Of a DNA stretch of 64,000 bases, positions 11,141 through 22,559 are shown one piece after another (position 1 is the first letter of the stretch; the number at the start of each line of letters is the position of its first letter). The notes under the pieces are model-generated. The model was given only the letters and a program-made list of their open reading frames with translations. It was not told the origin of the DNA and made no database searches. The stretch is from NCBI RefSeq assembly GCF_014356525.2, contig NC_052505.1, forward strand, positions 20,853,432 through 20,917,431, given 5' to 3'. The DNA is from Nilaparvata lugens. Lineage: Eukaryota > Arthropoda > Insecta > Hemiptera > Delphacidae. The translations under genes and the position numbers were made by a program.

Positions 11141-11696
11141 CAACTACCTTAATAAAACAAAATAAATCTTATAGCACCCTTTATTTTTGAAAGACTTAAA
11201 AATAGTTGAACAACTAGTTTCGGTTTACACCATCTTCAGGTTTTAAAATAAATAAAATTCAATAACTGTTTACTAATATTGATATAAAACGAACATATGC
11301 TTAAATTCATATGACTAATTTATTTCTGGTAAAAGTTATTAAATTTCAATTTGTATTTCAAAATTTAATTTTTATTTATAACCTTTTAATTCTATCAAAA
11401 ATAGGATTATTCAAAGTGAATGAATAAAAATTAAAATTTTGAGATATAAATTTAATTTTGATAACTTTTACCAGAAATAAATTAGTCATATGAATTCAAG
11501 CATAATATGTTCGTTTTATATCAATTAGTAAACAGTTATTGAATTTTATTTATTTTAAAACCTGAAGTTGGTGAAAACCCGAAACTAGTTGTTCAACTAT
11601 TTTTAAGTTTTTTAAAAATAAAGGGTGCTATAAGATTTGTTTTGTTTTATTTATTTGAAAGTAGCCCATGTCAATAAGTGTTTCAACAACTACCTT
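11141..11696. mobile_element. Foldback element with 10-bp target duplication
   Basis: Direct repeats caactacctt at 11141-11150 and 11687-11696 flank an ~535-bp palindrome. Arms such as aatcttatagcacccttta, agttgaacaactagtttcgg, aataactgtttactaat and gactaatttatttctgg recur inverted. The extra tail tgtcaataagtgttt is present only on the right. No coding capacity. Confidence 0.75.
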
Positions 11697-12544
11697 GTAT
11701 TCTGAATTATTGTTCTATGAATTTTAATATATAATTGACCTTCAGAATACAAATATCTTTGGTTCACATTCCAGTCAAAGTAGACTCCATGTTGTGTAAT
11801 GCATTAAGTTACAGTAATTCAAATCTTCTATTTCTTAGAATATTGTACTGCACCTTGATTACGGCGGACTAATAAGCCGCTTGAAACACGTAATAGGTTA
11901 GGTGTTAAGGGATGGATATAAAGTAACTTATTTATTTATATCAAGCCTAATAACTCAAAACTTCTAATAATTCCATTTTATCGTAGTAAAATTCTCGCCA
12001 TCCGCGTTCATTGTCTGTCACTTATGTTTCTCTGATAATAATAATAATTTTTATTTGCATTAAGATGTGTACAAAAGAACAAAAAACAAAATTATATAAA
12101 ATTGAAAACAATTCAATTGATAAATAACTAATAAGATAAGGTTGCGCAAAAGCCGGTTAAATTTTTTCGTGATTAATCTCATCACTTCATTTGCTCACAA
12201 GCCATGTTGAGAGTGTACAAGCTAAATCGAACAATTCTACGATTCGAACATCAACATTAGGGAAGAAATACTAAAAAAATGTCAGTTCATATGAGAGAGC
12301 ACGATTTCACTCTTCCCAATAAATCTCTCATTTTAATGTCTTTACTATTATATGGGTAATCTTAATAACATATTGCACCACATCATTCTTTTATCAATTA
12401 CCACTATAAATACCGTGGGGCATTTATTTATTCATCTAGGCGAGCTCCGAAAACAAATGTAATCGAAATTGTTCTATGAGATGACAGGTCACTCAACCTC
12501 CAATAATTGTAACACTTTATTCATGATCAAAAAATCCCTCCGTT
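11697..12544. other. Unassigned intron with two repeat fragments
   Basis: Around 12040-12130 an ataataataatttttatttg run followed by A-rich sequence resembles an inverted LINE tail. At 12141-12190 aggttgcgcaaaagccggtt and gtgattaatctcatcac match one end of the ggttgcac palindromic MITE family (copies at 17420, 19632, 41503, 43788, 46491). The rest is unassigned. Confidence 0.45.
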
Positions 12545-13166
12545 ATGAAAATTGATCACCTGACGCTAGTGTTCCCGCGCATCTCAAGTCTACTATTCAA
12601 AGATTTGAGACAGCTGGTGACAGGGCAATAACGCTGGAGACACACATGAGGTCTGTTATCACTTCATAGTGAATGATTTAATAGAATCAACAATAATTTG
12701 CAATTGAATAATCACATTTTCTCGAATTTAAAGCTTATTTTCAATTTTAGGTGAAAATGTTACTGAACATTAATTGTAGAGATTTTCATGCTCAATCTAC
12801 TCCACTTGATTTTTTTTGTTTGAATTGTATCTGAAACCTGATAATTGGGAATCTAAAATCGAACTTTGCATTGATGGGGCGGAGCTCCCGAAATTTTTAC
12901 AGATATGGGACTTGTGGCACTTGATAGAGCTTATCGATGACTATTTTAGGTATGAATTTGATCAAAATAATTGGAGTAGTTTCCGAGAAAATCACGAAAA
13001 ACCCTGTTTTTGACAACATTTTCGCCATTTTAGCCGCCATCTTGAATTGCGTTTGATCGAAATTGTTCGTGTCGGATCCTTATAGTGAAAGAACCTTAGG
13101 TTCCAAATTTCAAGTCATTTCGTTAATTAGGAGATGAGATATCGTGTACACAGACGCACATACACT

Positions 13167-13202
<36 letters not shown>

Positions 13203-13337
13203 GACCAATACCCAAAAACCACTTTTTTGGACTCAGGGGACCTTGAAACGTATAAAAATTTAGAAATTGGGGTACCTTCATTTTTTTCGGAAAGCAATAC
13301 TTTTCTTACCTATGGTAATAGGGCAAGGAAAGTAATT
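12545..13337 (+). mobile_element. (CA)n-carrying element, near-complete copy b
   Basis: It runs from tcacctgacgctagtgttcc through gttactgaacattaattgta, ttgatggggcggagctc, tgtcggatccttatagtg and gatatcgtgtacacagacgc into (CA)n at ~13168-13198. It ends ccttgaaacgtataaaaa and agggcaaggaaagta. It is collinear with the minus-strand copies at 58620-59745 and 61349-62190; its first end is slightly truncated. Chance ORFs inside it are not genes. Confidence 0.88.
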
Positions 13338-13889
13338 ATTATATCAATATGAACAAATCAATTCAAGTAGTCTATCCGTCAAATTTCTACTTAGATCATA
13401 ATTCAAGCAATTTATTAGTCTATTGTTTTATTGAATATATTTTGGAAATAATCAGTTAAATCTCTTTTTCCCCCACATCTTCTTCTTATCCTCCACTGTT
13501 CCATTATATTTTCAGTAGAAAGTAGTCTACTGTATGTATACTTTTCACATTCAGAGATGAACAGCATTGCTTCATTTGTAACCAAACTGCAGAAGAACGA
13601 TCCATTGCTTCCAATTTCTGGGTAATTCATCAAAGTGATAAGTTAAATTCGTAAATTCAATTGTCAAATTGAATTGTTCCTATAACAATCAATCATTTTT
13701 AATATTTCGAAGGGAGCAACACAGAAAATCAGTAGTCATGGAGAAAACAGTCAACCACACACTCTCCACAGTAATTAGTACACACTTAAGCTTACTGAAC
13801 ACTATTAATTTTTTTTAAATTTGAAAAAATAGAAGAGACATAGCACTTACAATCATCACAGGCAGTTCAGTCCTGCCAAAAAATGATGG
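13338..13889. other. No recognisable feature (intronic)
   Basis: AT-rich; nothing recognised. Confidence 0.5.
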
Positions 13890-14240
13890 TAGTGGAGAAA
13901 GACAGAACAGCGTTGCCAATTCTCTGCCTTGACACTGCTTTCTATAGCTGATACCGGTGTAGACCTATCTGATGCTATACAAACTGTTCATTCCCGTTGA
14001 AAATAATCAATTTATATTACATTTGTCAGGAAAATATATATTCTCTAATGATCATGGAATGACTTTTTATAATAAAGATTAAATATCCTGTTAATTTATT
14101 CCTATATTCCCACATTGTTGAAAACAATATGGCAACGTTGCAGAGCAAGAAAATAAGAGCGCCATTGGCTTTGTGGAGTGATATTCAATGATAGCATAAT
14201 ATGTTAACCAAATACTGTCATTATGAAGAGTATCTTACTC
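13890..14240. mobile_element. MITE, GAGGTCC family (copy 2, degraded ends)
   Basis: The interior shows gcgttgccaattctctgcct, ctatagctgataccggt, aatatatattctctaatga and accaaatactgtcattatg, collinear with copies 1 and 4. The terminal inverted repeats are mutated beyond easy recognition. Confidence 0.7.
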
Positions 14241-14243
14241 TTT

Positions 14244-14681
14244 AGTCCAGTCAAATGATCGTTTTTCAGGAAACAGCCCCGAAAGAATTTTTCTCGACGG
14301 TGCTATATGTATTTTGGGGCGCTGAATTCGAATCTGAAATTTGCTGACACGCCAGAGGGCGGCTTCACCCCCAAAACCCCCAAAAACCCCCAAAATTTCG
14401 GACTTCGAAATCCTGCGTGACGACTCAATTTATTGGATATTTTATTTTCCTTAGTTTTTTCGAGAATGATTTTTCTTGAGAAACTCAAGGTTCACGAGAC
14501 AAAATGGGAAAATTGAAAAAAGTCCGAAATGTTGGGGGTTTTGGGGGGTTTTGGGGGTGAAGCCGCCCTCTGGCGTGTCAGCAAATCTCAGATTCGAATT
14601 CAGCGCCCCAAAATACATATAGAACCGTCGAGAAAAATTCTTTCGGGGCTGTTTCCTGAAAAACGACCATTTAACTGGACT
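14244..14681. mobile_element. Foldback element with G-rich arms
   Basis: Arms 14244-~14405 and ~14520-14681 are inverted complements: agtccag...atcgtttttcaggaaaca, gccccgaaagaatttttctc, gctgacacgccagagggcgg and runs of ccccaaaa. The right arm carries gggggttttggggggttttg (14535-14555), four or more G-runs with TTTT spacers. The loop is ~115 bp. No coding capacity. Confidence 0.8.
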
Positions 14682-14708
14682 AATAGGAATTGAATTTCAA
14701 GTGACGAG

Positions 14709-16005
14709 GGTAATAGTGCCAGATAACATGCTCATTACTTTGAGATTTCGTCGAAAACGTCTCAGTTAATATCAATTATTTCTTCTAATAAGCTTACAAC
14801 AGTTTCTTTTAAGAATCAATATCTTGATAACAAGTTATAATGATTTTTGTACCTCGAGCTCTGGAAGGATAAGAGGTATCCTATATCAATTCTATTGTCA
14901 ATAATCTATGAAGAATGTTGAAATAATACAAGTAACAGAAATCCAAGACACGAAAGATTCGGTAAAATAGAGCATTTCTGTTCAGAAAATTTTGTCTCTA
15001 GTAACCTTTTCATGATGACTGATCCAATATCACTCTACAAGTTTTTTAGTTCGTCAATTTTCGATGGGATATCAACCCTCTCCAGCTCTGACTCTTGACG
15101 GCACTCCAATTTCTCATCTCAAGAGCTGATACAATGTACGTTAAATCGGAAAGAGACGTTACAGCATCGTGAAAAGAACCGTTTCTACATGACTCTTTCA
15201 AAAGACCGATCAATGTTCATTGTGCACGTAATTTGACAATATAACAAATATTGCAATCTTTTCCTCCATACTAACATAAACTCAGTGTATTGTTACTTAA
15301 TTGCTCTTTATACTCAGTTATCGATTTCGACAAATATTGCAATATTCTCTTTTATATTTGTTCTTCGTACTCTTGCTCAATTACTCCTCATTGTCAGTTA
15401 TTGATTCATTTCAAAGACATTGTTCAAAAATTGGAAAACGTTGCTTTTAAAACATAATTAATAATACCTTGATGCCTCCATAAATATTTTTTTCGAATTC
15501 ATAATGGATGTTTGTTTAATGTTTTTATCGAATGTTTGATCAAGGTTCGGGTAGAAAATTCTGATTTCAGTAAGTTCTTGTCATCTCAAAGTGCTCAGAT
15601 AATTCACAGAGATTCTACTATAGATTGTAAAATATACGTCGAAACTGTTACAAATGTGATACTTGATTAGCTTCTATCCTTTCTAGTTAGGGTATTTGAC
15701 TGGAAGTGAAAGGATAAATACACTCAATGTGATTGAAAAATTGGTATGCTTCGTCGAATAATGACTATCTTGCCTTGAAATAATATAATTCAATTTTGAA
15801 GTAAATTATCCCTTTTAAGTCTTTTAGTATTTTCGGTTTACTAGTATTAGTTTAGTTTCGGTTTTGAATTGATTATCCATGTAATCTGTCTCTTCCAACT
15901 TCTCAAATTGCTTGCAAACCTCATTGTCCTAATTTCAGCTGATGCGATATTTACGAGCCAATCTCCTTTGCAATTATTCTCAAACTCAAAGGCCAGGTTG
16001 CACAA
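14709..16005. repeat. Segmental duplication, copy A (~1.3 kb)
   Basis: ggtaatagtgccagataaca at 14709 begins a block collinear with 16091-17424. It ends tgatgcgatatttacgagcc ... aaggccaggttgcacaa. Divergence is scattered substitutions and small indels, so this duplication is older than the 2.2-kb one that overlaps copy B. No ORFs of note. Confidence 0.85.
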
Positions 16006-16009
16006 TAGT

Positions 16010-16090
16010 AATCGACTTGAGATAACAGTAAAAGTTGCGACATAAACACGCTATACCATGGGATATCTACTTATGCCATTGTTTCTCTAT
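16010..16090. repeat. Short dispersed repeat (ccatgggatatct block)
   Basis: gacataaacacgctatacca followed by tgggatatctacttatgcc recurs in diverged form at 43155-43205 (cataaacgacctatgccatg). Nature unknown. Confidence 0.45.
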
Positions 16091-17424
16091 GGTAATAGTG
16101 CCAGATAACATGCTCATTACTTTAAGATTTCGTCGAAAACGTCCCAGTTACATATCAATCATTTCTTCTAATAAGCTTAAAACAGTTTCTTTTAAGAATC
16201 ACTATCTTAATAAACAAGGTATAATGATTATTGTACATCAAGCTCTGGAAGGATAAGAGGTAAGTTATCCTATATCAATTCTATTGTCAATAATCTATGA
16301 AGTAGGTTGAAACAATACAAGTAACAGAAAACAAGTCACTACGATCAATCGACGGATTCGATAAAATTGAACCTTTCCGTTCAGAAAATTTTGTCTCTAG
16401 TAACCTTTTTATGATGACTGATCCAACATCACTCTACAAGTTTTTAGTTCGTCAATTTTCGATGGGATATCAACCCTCTTCAGCTCTGACTCTTGACGGC
16501 ACTCCAATTTCTCATCTCAAGAGCTGATACAATGTACGTTAAATCGGAAAGAGACGTTACAGCAACGTGGGAAGAACCGTTTCTACATCACTTTTTTAAA
16601 AGACCGATCAACGTTCATTGTGCACGTAATTTGACAATATAACAAATATTGCAATCTTTTCCTCCATACTATCATAAACTCAGTGTATTGTTACTTAATT
16701 GCTCTTTATACTCAGTTATCGATCTCGACAAATATTGCAATATTCTCTTTATATTTGCTCTTCGTACTCTTGTTCAATTACTCCTCATTGTCAGTTATTG
16801 ATTCATTTCAAAGACATTGTTCAACAATTGGAAAACATCGCTTTCAAAACATAAATGATAATACCTTGATGCCTTCATCAATATTTTTTTCGAATTCATA
16901 ATGAATGCTTGTTTAATGTTTTTATCAAATGTTTGATTAAGGTCGGGTGGAAAATTCGTATTTCAGTAAGTCTTTGTCATCTCAAAGTGCACAGATAATT
17001 CACAGAGACTCTACTATAGATTGTAAAATATACATCGAAACTGTTACAAATGTGATACTTGATTAGCTTCTATCCTTTCTAGTTAGGGTAATTGACTGAA
17101 GGTGAAAGGATAAATACACTCAATTTGATTTAAAAATTTGTATGCTTCGTCGAATAATGACTATCTTGTCTTGAAATAATATAATTCAATTTTGAAGTAA
17201 ATTATCCCTTTATAGTCTTTTAGTATTTTCGGTTTATTAGTATTAGTTTAGTTTTACCTCTATTAGTATTTTCGGTTTTGAATTGATTATCCATGTTTTA
17301 TTAAGTATCCACTTCTCAAACTGCTTGTTCAGGGTCCCTCATTGTCTTGATTTCAACTGATGCGATATTTACGAGCCAATCTCCTTTGCAATTATTTTCA
17401 AACTCAAAGGCCAGGTTGCACAAA
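16091..17424. repeat. Segmental duplication, copy B (~1.3 kb)
   Basis: Collinear with 14709-16005, offset 1382 at the start and 1418 at the end. The difference includes a small tandem gain around 17245-17275 (a second tattagtattttcggttt). Confidence 0.85.
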
Positions 17425-17562
17425 ATCCGGTTGAATTTTCACCGTGATCAATTTCTCGAGAACCAATCTTGAAGGCTTTTTCAAAAAGACGGTTTCTCTT
17501 ATTGGTTTTCATGGAATTAATCATGATTAGAACTCAACCGGTTTTTGTGTAACCGGCACTCG
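17420..17562. mobile_element. Palindromic MITE, ggttgcac family
   Basis: aggttgcacaaaatccggtt and aaccggtttttgtgtaaccg are inverted ends. The interior arms gatcaatttctcgagaacc and attggttttcatggaattaa are complementary. The family recurs at 19632-19774, 41503-41652, 43788-43982, 46491-46685 and partially at 12141. Confidence 0.8.
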
Positions 17563-18705
17563 AACATGATGAAAGTCGATAAGGTCATATATCGTCTGAG
17601 AAATTTTTGGTCTCGTATAAAATTCCATAATCTTCATCACAAATTATTTGAGAGAATAATCGACTCTTCATAGTTTCCTAATGAATGCTGATTAAAAAAC
17701 GTTTAGTAACACAAAATTTCAAATTATCGTCAGATAATTTGTACTGAAAGGAGTACAATGATTGTCATCACAACGTGACATCTGATAGGACACGCACAGT
17801 GTTTGATAACAGACAAAAGATTGAGATGAGTGGGATGAGCAAGGCAGCTCAGTTATAAGCTACGATGAAGAGCGCCTGAAGGGATGTAGAGTGAGAAGGG
17901 AGATAAGAGAGTTGTCTGTGCTGGAGAGAGACAGTATGATGGTGCTCGGGAGGGGTGATAATTAGATGCAAAGTGAAGCGAAGGTGACTGTTGCCTGTTG
18001 CTATTAATTAGTTATAAACCACCTCGCTGAGTTTAATGAATACTAAAGCAACGATCCCTCGCCTCGAGGGCCTAATCGCGAACCCACTGGACTCAACACC
18101 ATCCACTGGCCGAGTATTTTCTCAAAAGCATGTTTTGAAATCACGTAAACATTTGATGCATTCATGAGCAACGGCTCATTCTCAAACGTCACTGTAAATA
18201 ACATTGATTGTGGCCCTGATGAATATTTCATAGCACCTCGGATTGGGATAGCTCGATCAACACGGTCATTGAGGTGGTCATAATAGCATCGGGATACGTT
18301 TGGTACTCGGAAAAATCTTGTTCAAATCTTCCACTATACTGTGGTCATTCACTCTACTTCAAAATTCAAAGAAAATTATTCAGAATTTTCATTAATCTCT
18401 ACATATTCCATATATCATTATTATTCATCACTTTTGAACAATTAAAATACGACTTCTTCTTCTTCATGTACCGTCTCCATGGCGGAGGTTGGCTCCGCCA
18501 ACACTTTCACTCTCATAAATATCACTTTTAAATTATTATCTGAAATTTGGAGAGAAATAGTGCAAGGAGTATCCCTAGTTTTTCTCTTCCAATCAGTGTT
18601 TCTTGTAAAAATAAGAATAATGAAATACATTCGTAATTTGTTCGAAAGTGATTATTACCTGCAGTTCGTAATGGAAACAAACATTGAAGAGTATTATTAT
18701 TCTCA

Positions 18706-19371
18706 TCTATGTATATAAAAGCGAAATGGCACTCACTCACTGACTGACTGACTCACTCGCAGAACTAAAAATCTACCGGACCAAAAACGTTCAAATTTGG
18801 TAGGTATGTTCAGTTGACCCTTTAGAGGCGCACTAAGAAATCTTTTGGCAATATTTTAACTCTAAGGGTGGTTTTTAAGGGTTTAAAGTTCGTCTTTTAG
18901 CATATATATTTTTCTTATTCTCTTAATTATAATTGAAAGATTTCCATATCATATGTTAATATAGAACTATAATCTAGAGAGAGTACCTCTTCGAAACAGT
19001 TGTTGACTGGTAACTGAATTAATAATTTTGTCAGGTTGGCATTAAGTTGAGTTGACTTTGTTAGGTTGGCACCTAGTTGAAGATTGAAATGCATTTATTG
19101 CGGAAAAATTGATTGGGCACTGCTACTTCAATCAGAGCTATTCCTGGGAATAATATATAACTAGCCGTCAGGCTCGCTTCGCTCGTCATATCCGTTTAGC
19201 CAGACGTTTAGTCTGAACCCCCGACTGGATCGTCCTAACATATGATAAAAATGCTCAAATGGAAAATGCAGGCGAGCGAAGCGAGTCTGCTGACCTCATT
19301 CTTGGATGATCCAGTCGTGGGTCGCCATATCCTTGACGGATATGGCGAGCGAAGCGAGCCCGACGGCTAGT
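18706..19371 (+). mobile_element. Helitron-like non-autonomous element (unit 1)
   Basis: The 5' end tctatgtatataaaagcgaa, followed by ggcactcactcactgactga and accggaccaaaaacgttcaa, matches the typical 5' region of animal Helitrons as I know them. The 3' end has a stem-loop (gccatatccttgacggatat) just before cgacggctagt, ending CTAG-T; Helitrons end CTRR-T. An inverted ctagccgtcaggctcgcttc at 19161 pairs with the 3' end. No Rep/helicase ORF, so non-autonomous. Duplicated at 20918-21583. Confidence 0.65.
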
Positions 19372-19417
19372 ATTACATATAATTCATCTATCTCCTCATT
19401 ATCATCGGAATATTATT

Positions 19418-21629
19418 CCTTTATAGTCTTTTAGTATTTTCGGTTTATTAGTATTAGTTTAGTTTTACCTCTATTAGTATTTTCGGTTTTGAATTGATTA
19501 TCCATGTTTTATTAAGTATCCACTTCTCAAACTGCTTGTTCAGGGTCCCTCATTGTCTTGATTTCAACTGATGCGATATTTACGAGCCAATCTCCTTTGC
19601 AATTATTTTCAAACTCAAAGGCCAGGTTGCACAAAATCCGGTTGAATTTTCACCGTGATCAATTTCTCGAGAACCAATCTTGAAGGCTTTTTCAAAAAGA
19701 CGGTTTCTCTTATTGGTTTTCATGGAATTAATCATGATTAGAACTCAACCGGTTTTTGTGTAACCGGCACTCGAACATGATGAAAGTCGATAAGGTCATA
19801 TATCGTCTGAGAAATTTTTGGTCTCGTATAAAATTCCATAATCTTCATCACAAATTATTTGAGAGAATAATCGACTCTTCATAGTTTCCTAATGAATGCT
19901 GATTAAAAAAACGTTTAGTAACACAAAATTTCAAATTATCGTCAGATAATTTGTACTGAAAGGAGTACAATGATTGTCATCACAACGTGACATCTGATAG
20001 GACACGCACAGTGTTTGATAACAGACAAAAGATTGAGATGAGTGGGATGAGCAAGGCAGCTCAGTTATAAGCTACGATGAAGAGCGCCTGAAGGGATGTA
20101 GAGTGAGAAGGGAGATAAGAGAGTTGTCTGTGCTGGAGAGAGACAGTATGATGGTGCTCGGGAGGGGTGATAATTAGATGCAAAGTGAAGCGAAGGTGAC
20201 TGTTGCCTGTTGCTATTAATTAGTTATAAACCACCTCGCTGAGTTTAATGAATACTAAAGCAACGATCCCTCGCCTCGAGGGCCTAATCGCGAACCCACT
20301 GGACTCAACACCATCCACTGGCCGAGTATTTTCTCAAAAGCATGTTTTGAAATCACGTAAACATTTGATGCATTCATGAGCAACGGCTCATTCTCAAACG
20401 TCACTGTAAATAACATTGATTGTGGCCCTGATGAATATTTCATAGCACCTCGGATTGGGATAGCTCGATCAACACGGTCATTGAGGTGGTCATAATAGCA
20501 TCGGGATACGTTTGGTACTCGGAAAAATCTTGTTCAAATCTTCCACTATACTGTGGTCATTCACTCTACTTCAAAATTCAAAGAAAATTATTCAGAATTT
20601 TCATTAATCTCTACATATTCCATATATCATTATTATTCATCACTTTTGAACAATTAAAATACGACTTCTTCTTCTTCATGTACCGTCTCCATGGCGGAGG
20701 TTGGCTCCGCCAACACTTTCACTCTCATAAATATCACTTTTAAATTATTATCTGAAATTTGGAGAGAAATAGTGCAAGGAGTATCCCTAGTTTTTCTCTT
20801 CCAATCAGTGTTTCTTGTAAAAATAAGAATAATGAAATACATTCGTAATTTGTTCGAAAGTGATTATTACCTGCAGTTCGTAATGGAAACAAACATTGAA
20901 GAGTATTATTATTCTCATCTATGTATATAAAAGCGAAATGGCACTCACTCACTGACTGACTGACTCACTCGCAGAACTAAAAATCTACCGGACCAAAAAC
21001 GTTCAAATTTGGTAGGTATGTTCAGTTGACCCTTTAGAGGCGCACTAAGAAATCTTTTGGCAATATTTTAACTCTAAGGGTGGTTTTTAAGGGTTTAAAG
21101 TTCGTCTTTTAGCATATATATTTTTCTTATTCTCTTAATTATAATTGAAAGATTTCCATATCATATGTTAATATAGAACTATAATCTAGAGAGAGTACCT
21201 CTTCGAAACAGTTGTTGACTGGTAACTGAATTAATAATTTTGTCAGGTTGGCATTAAGTTGAGTTGACTTTGTTAGGTTGGCACCTAGTTGAAGATTGAA
21301 ATGCATTTATTGCGGAAAAATTGATTGGGCACTGCTACTTCAATCAGAGCTATTCCTGGGAATAATATATAACTAGCCGTCAGGCTCGCTTCGCTCGTCA
21401 TATCCGTTTAGCCAGACGTTTAGTCTGAACCCCCGACTGGATCGTCCTAACATATGATAAAAATGCTCAAATGGAAAATGCAGGCGAGCGAAGCGAGTCT
21501 GCTGACCTCATTCTTGGATGATCCAGTCGTGGGTCGCCATATCCTTGACGGATATGGCGAGCGAAGCGAGCCCGACGGCTAGTATTACATATAATTCATC
21601 TATCTCCTCATTATCATCGGAATATTATT
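19418..21629. repeat. 2.2-kb tandem duplication, unit 2
   Basis: See unit 1. It ends at tattatt before cctcttcatatta at 21630, where it diverges from unit 1's continuation. It contains copies of the palindromic MITE (19632-19774) and the Helitron-like element. Confidence 0.92.
20918..21583 (+). mobile_element. Helitron-like non-autonomous element (unit 2)
   Basis: Identical by eye to 18706-19371; it arose by the tandem duplication, not by an independent insertion. Confidence 0.65.
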
Positions 21630-22059
21630 CCTCTTCATATTACTTTATCCCACCACAAATCAATCAATGTTGAGACATCAACAACTCAACTCAACTTGAG
21701 ACATCATGGAATAGAGATTATATTATAGTATCAATATTGATTTTTTTTTTGTCCAACAATACACCACATAGTCCGTGCGTGAAGAACTGACAAAAATGCA
21801 CGTTTCCTCTCATAAAATATTCTCTGAAAGTCCGCTCAGTGATACTGAGGATAAGAATTTATTCAGCAGTTCAGAGTGCACTTGAATCCGAAGATTAACG
21901 ACTCGGGTATCTCTTGAAAGAGTACGTTTTTGCGCGTATTCATCGGCTGGAAGTTGTTGAAGAATTATTCTCCTGACTGGCATTCTTCCAAGAGTTCCAG
22001 TAAACACCTTACCCGTTCCTTACACCTTGAATCGTGAATCACAGTTCAGAAATCGAATT
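21630..22059. other. No recognisable feature (intronic)
   Basis: Unassigned; a minus-strand 65-codon ORF has no recognisable motif. Confidence 0.45.
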
Positions 22060-22490
22060 GCATAGTTCCTTTCTGGCATGGAAAAATAACTGGTTTCTCA
22101 CGTAAAAACTTGCACAGTGACTTGTGTTGATGTGACTTAATAATGTGTGTCAAGTGACTTGTGTTGAACAATTCAGAATCCGGAGTATTCTTCAAGAAAA
22201 ATATTCTTTTTTGCCATGAGAAAATAACTATTTTTCCTAACGTGGAAACTTGCACAGTGGCTTGTGTTAATGTGACTGGACAATGTGTGTGAGAAGGCTC
22301 CTGTCAAACAATCTAGAACCCGGAGTATTCTTTGAGGAGAAACTAACTATTTTCCCAACGTGAAAATTTGTACAGCGACTTTCGTTAATGTTACTGGATA
22401 ATGTTTGTGAAGAGACATGTGTTGAACAATTTCAGAACTCGAAGTATTCTTTCAAAAAATCCGATAGAGAAAATAAAAGAGATCTCACAC
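22060..22490. repeat. Degenerate tandem repeat, ~120-145-bp unit, three copies
   Basis: Repeated blocks: aacttgcacagtgacttgtg (22106), aacttgcacagtggcttgtg (22247) and aatttgtacagcgactttcg (22366), each followed by aatgtgtgt-like sequence, then gaacaattcagaa and ggagtattctt. Confidence 0.75.
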
Positions 22491-22559
22491 TTGAAATATC
22501 AAAAATGAAAAATATATTGTTCTCTCATAACGCTTGTGTCTTTCTGAAGTCTCTGCAAG

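Larger units (their letters stand above)
17207..19417. repeat. 2.2-kb tandem duplication, unit 1
   Basis: 2211 bp, directly followed by a 2212-bp unit that appears identical except for one extra A in a poly-A run (gattaaaaaacg near 17692 versus gattaaaaaaacg near 19904). The junction tattatt|cctttatag shows that the unit's end and start share cct, a microhomology. It contains the ggttgcac MITE, unassigned sequence and a Helitron-like element. Small ORFs at 18043-18740 are chance and occur in both units. Confidence 0.92.

Noticed and set aside
12816..13013. 65-codon plus ORF
   Set aside because: It lies wholly inside the (CA)n element and is broken in the other copies.
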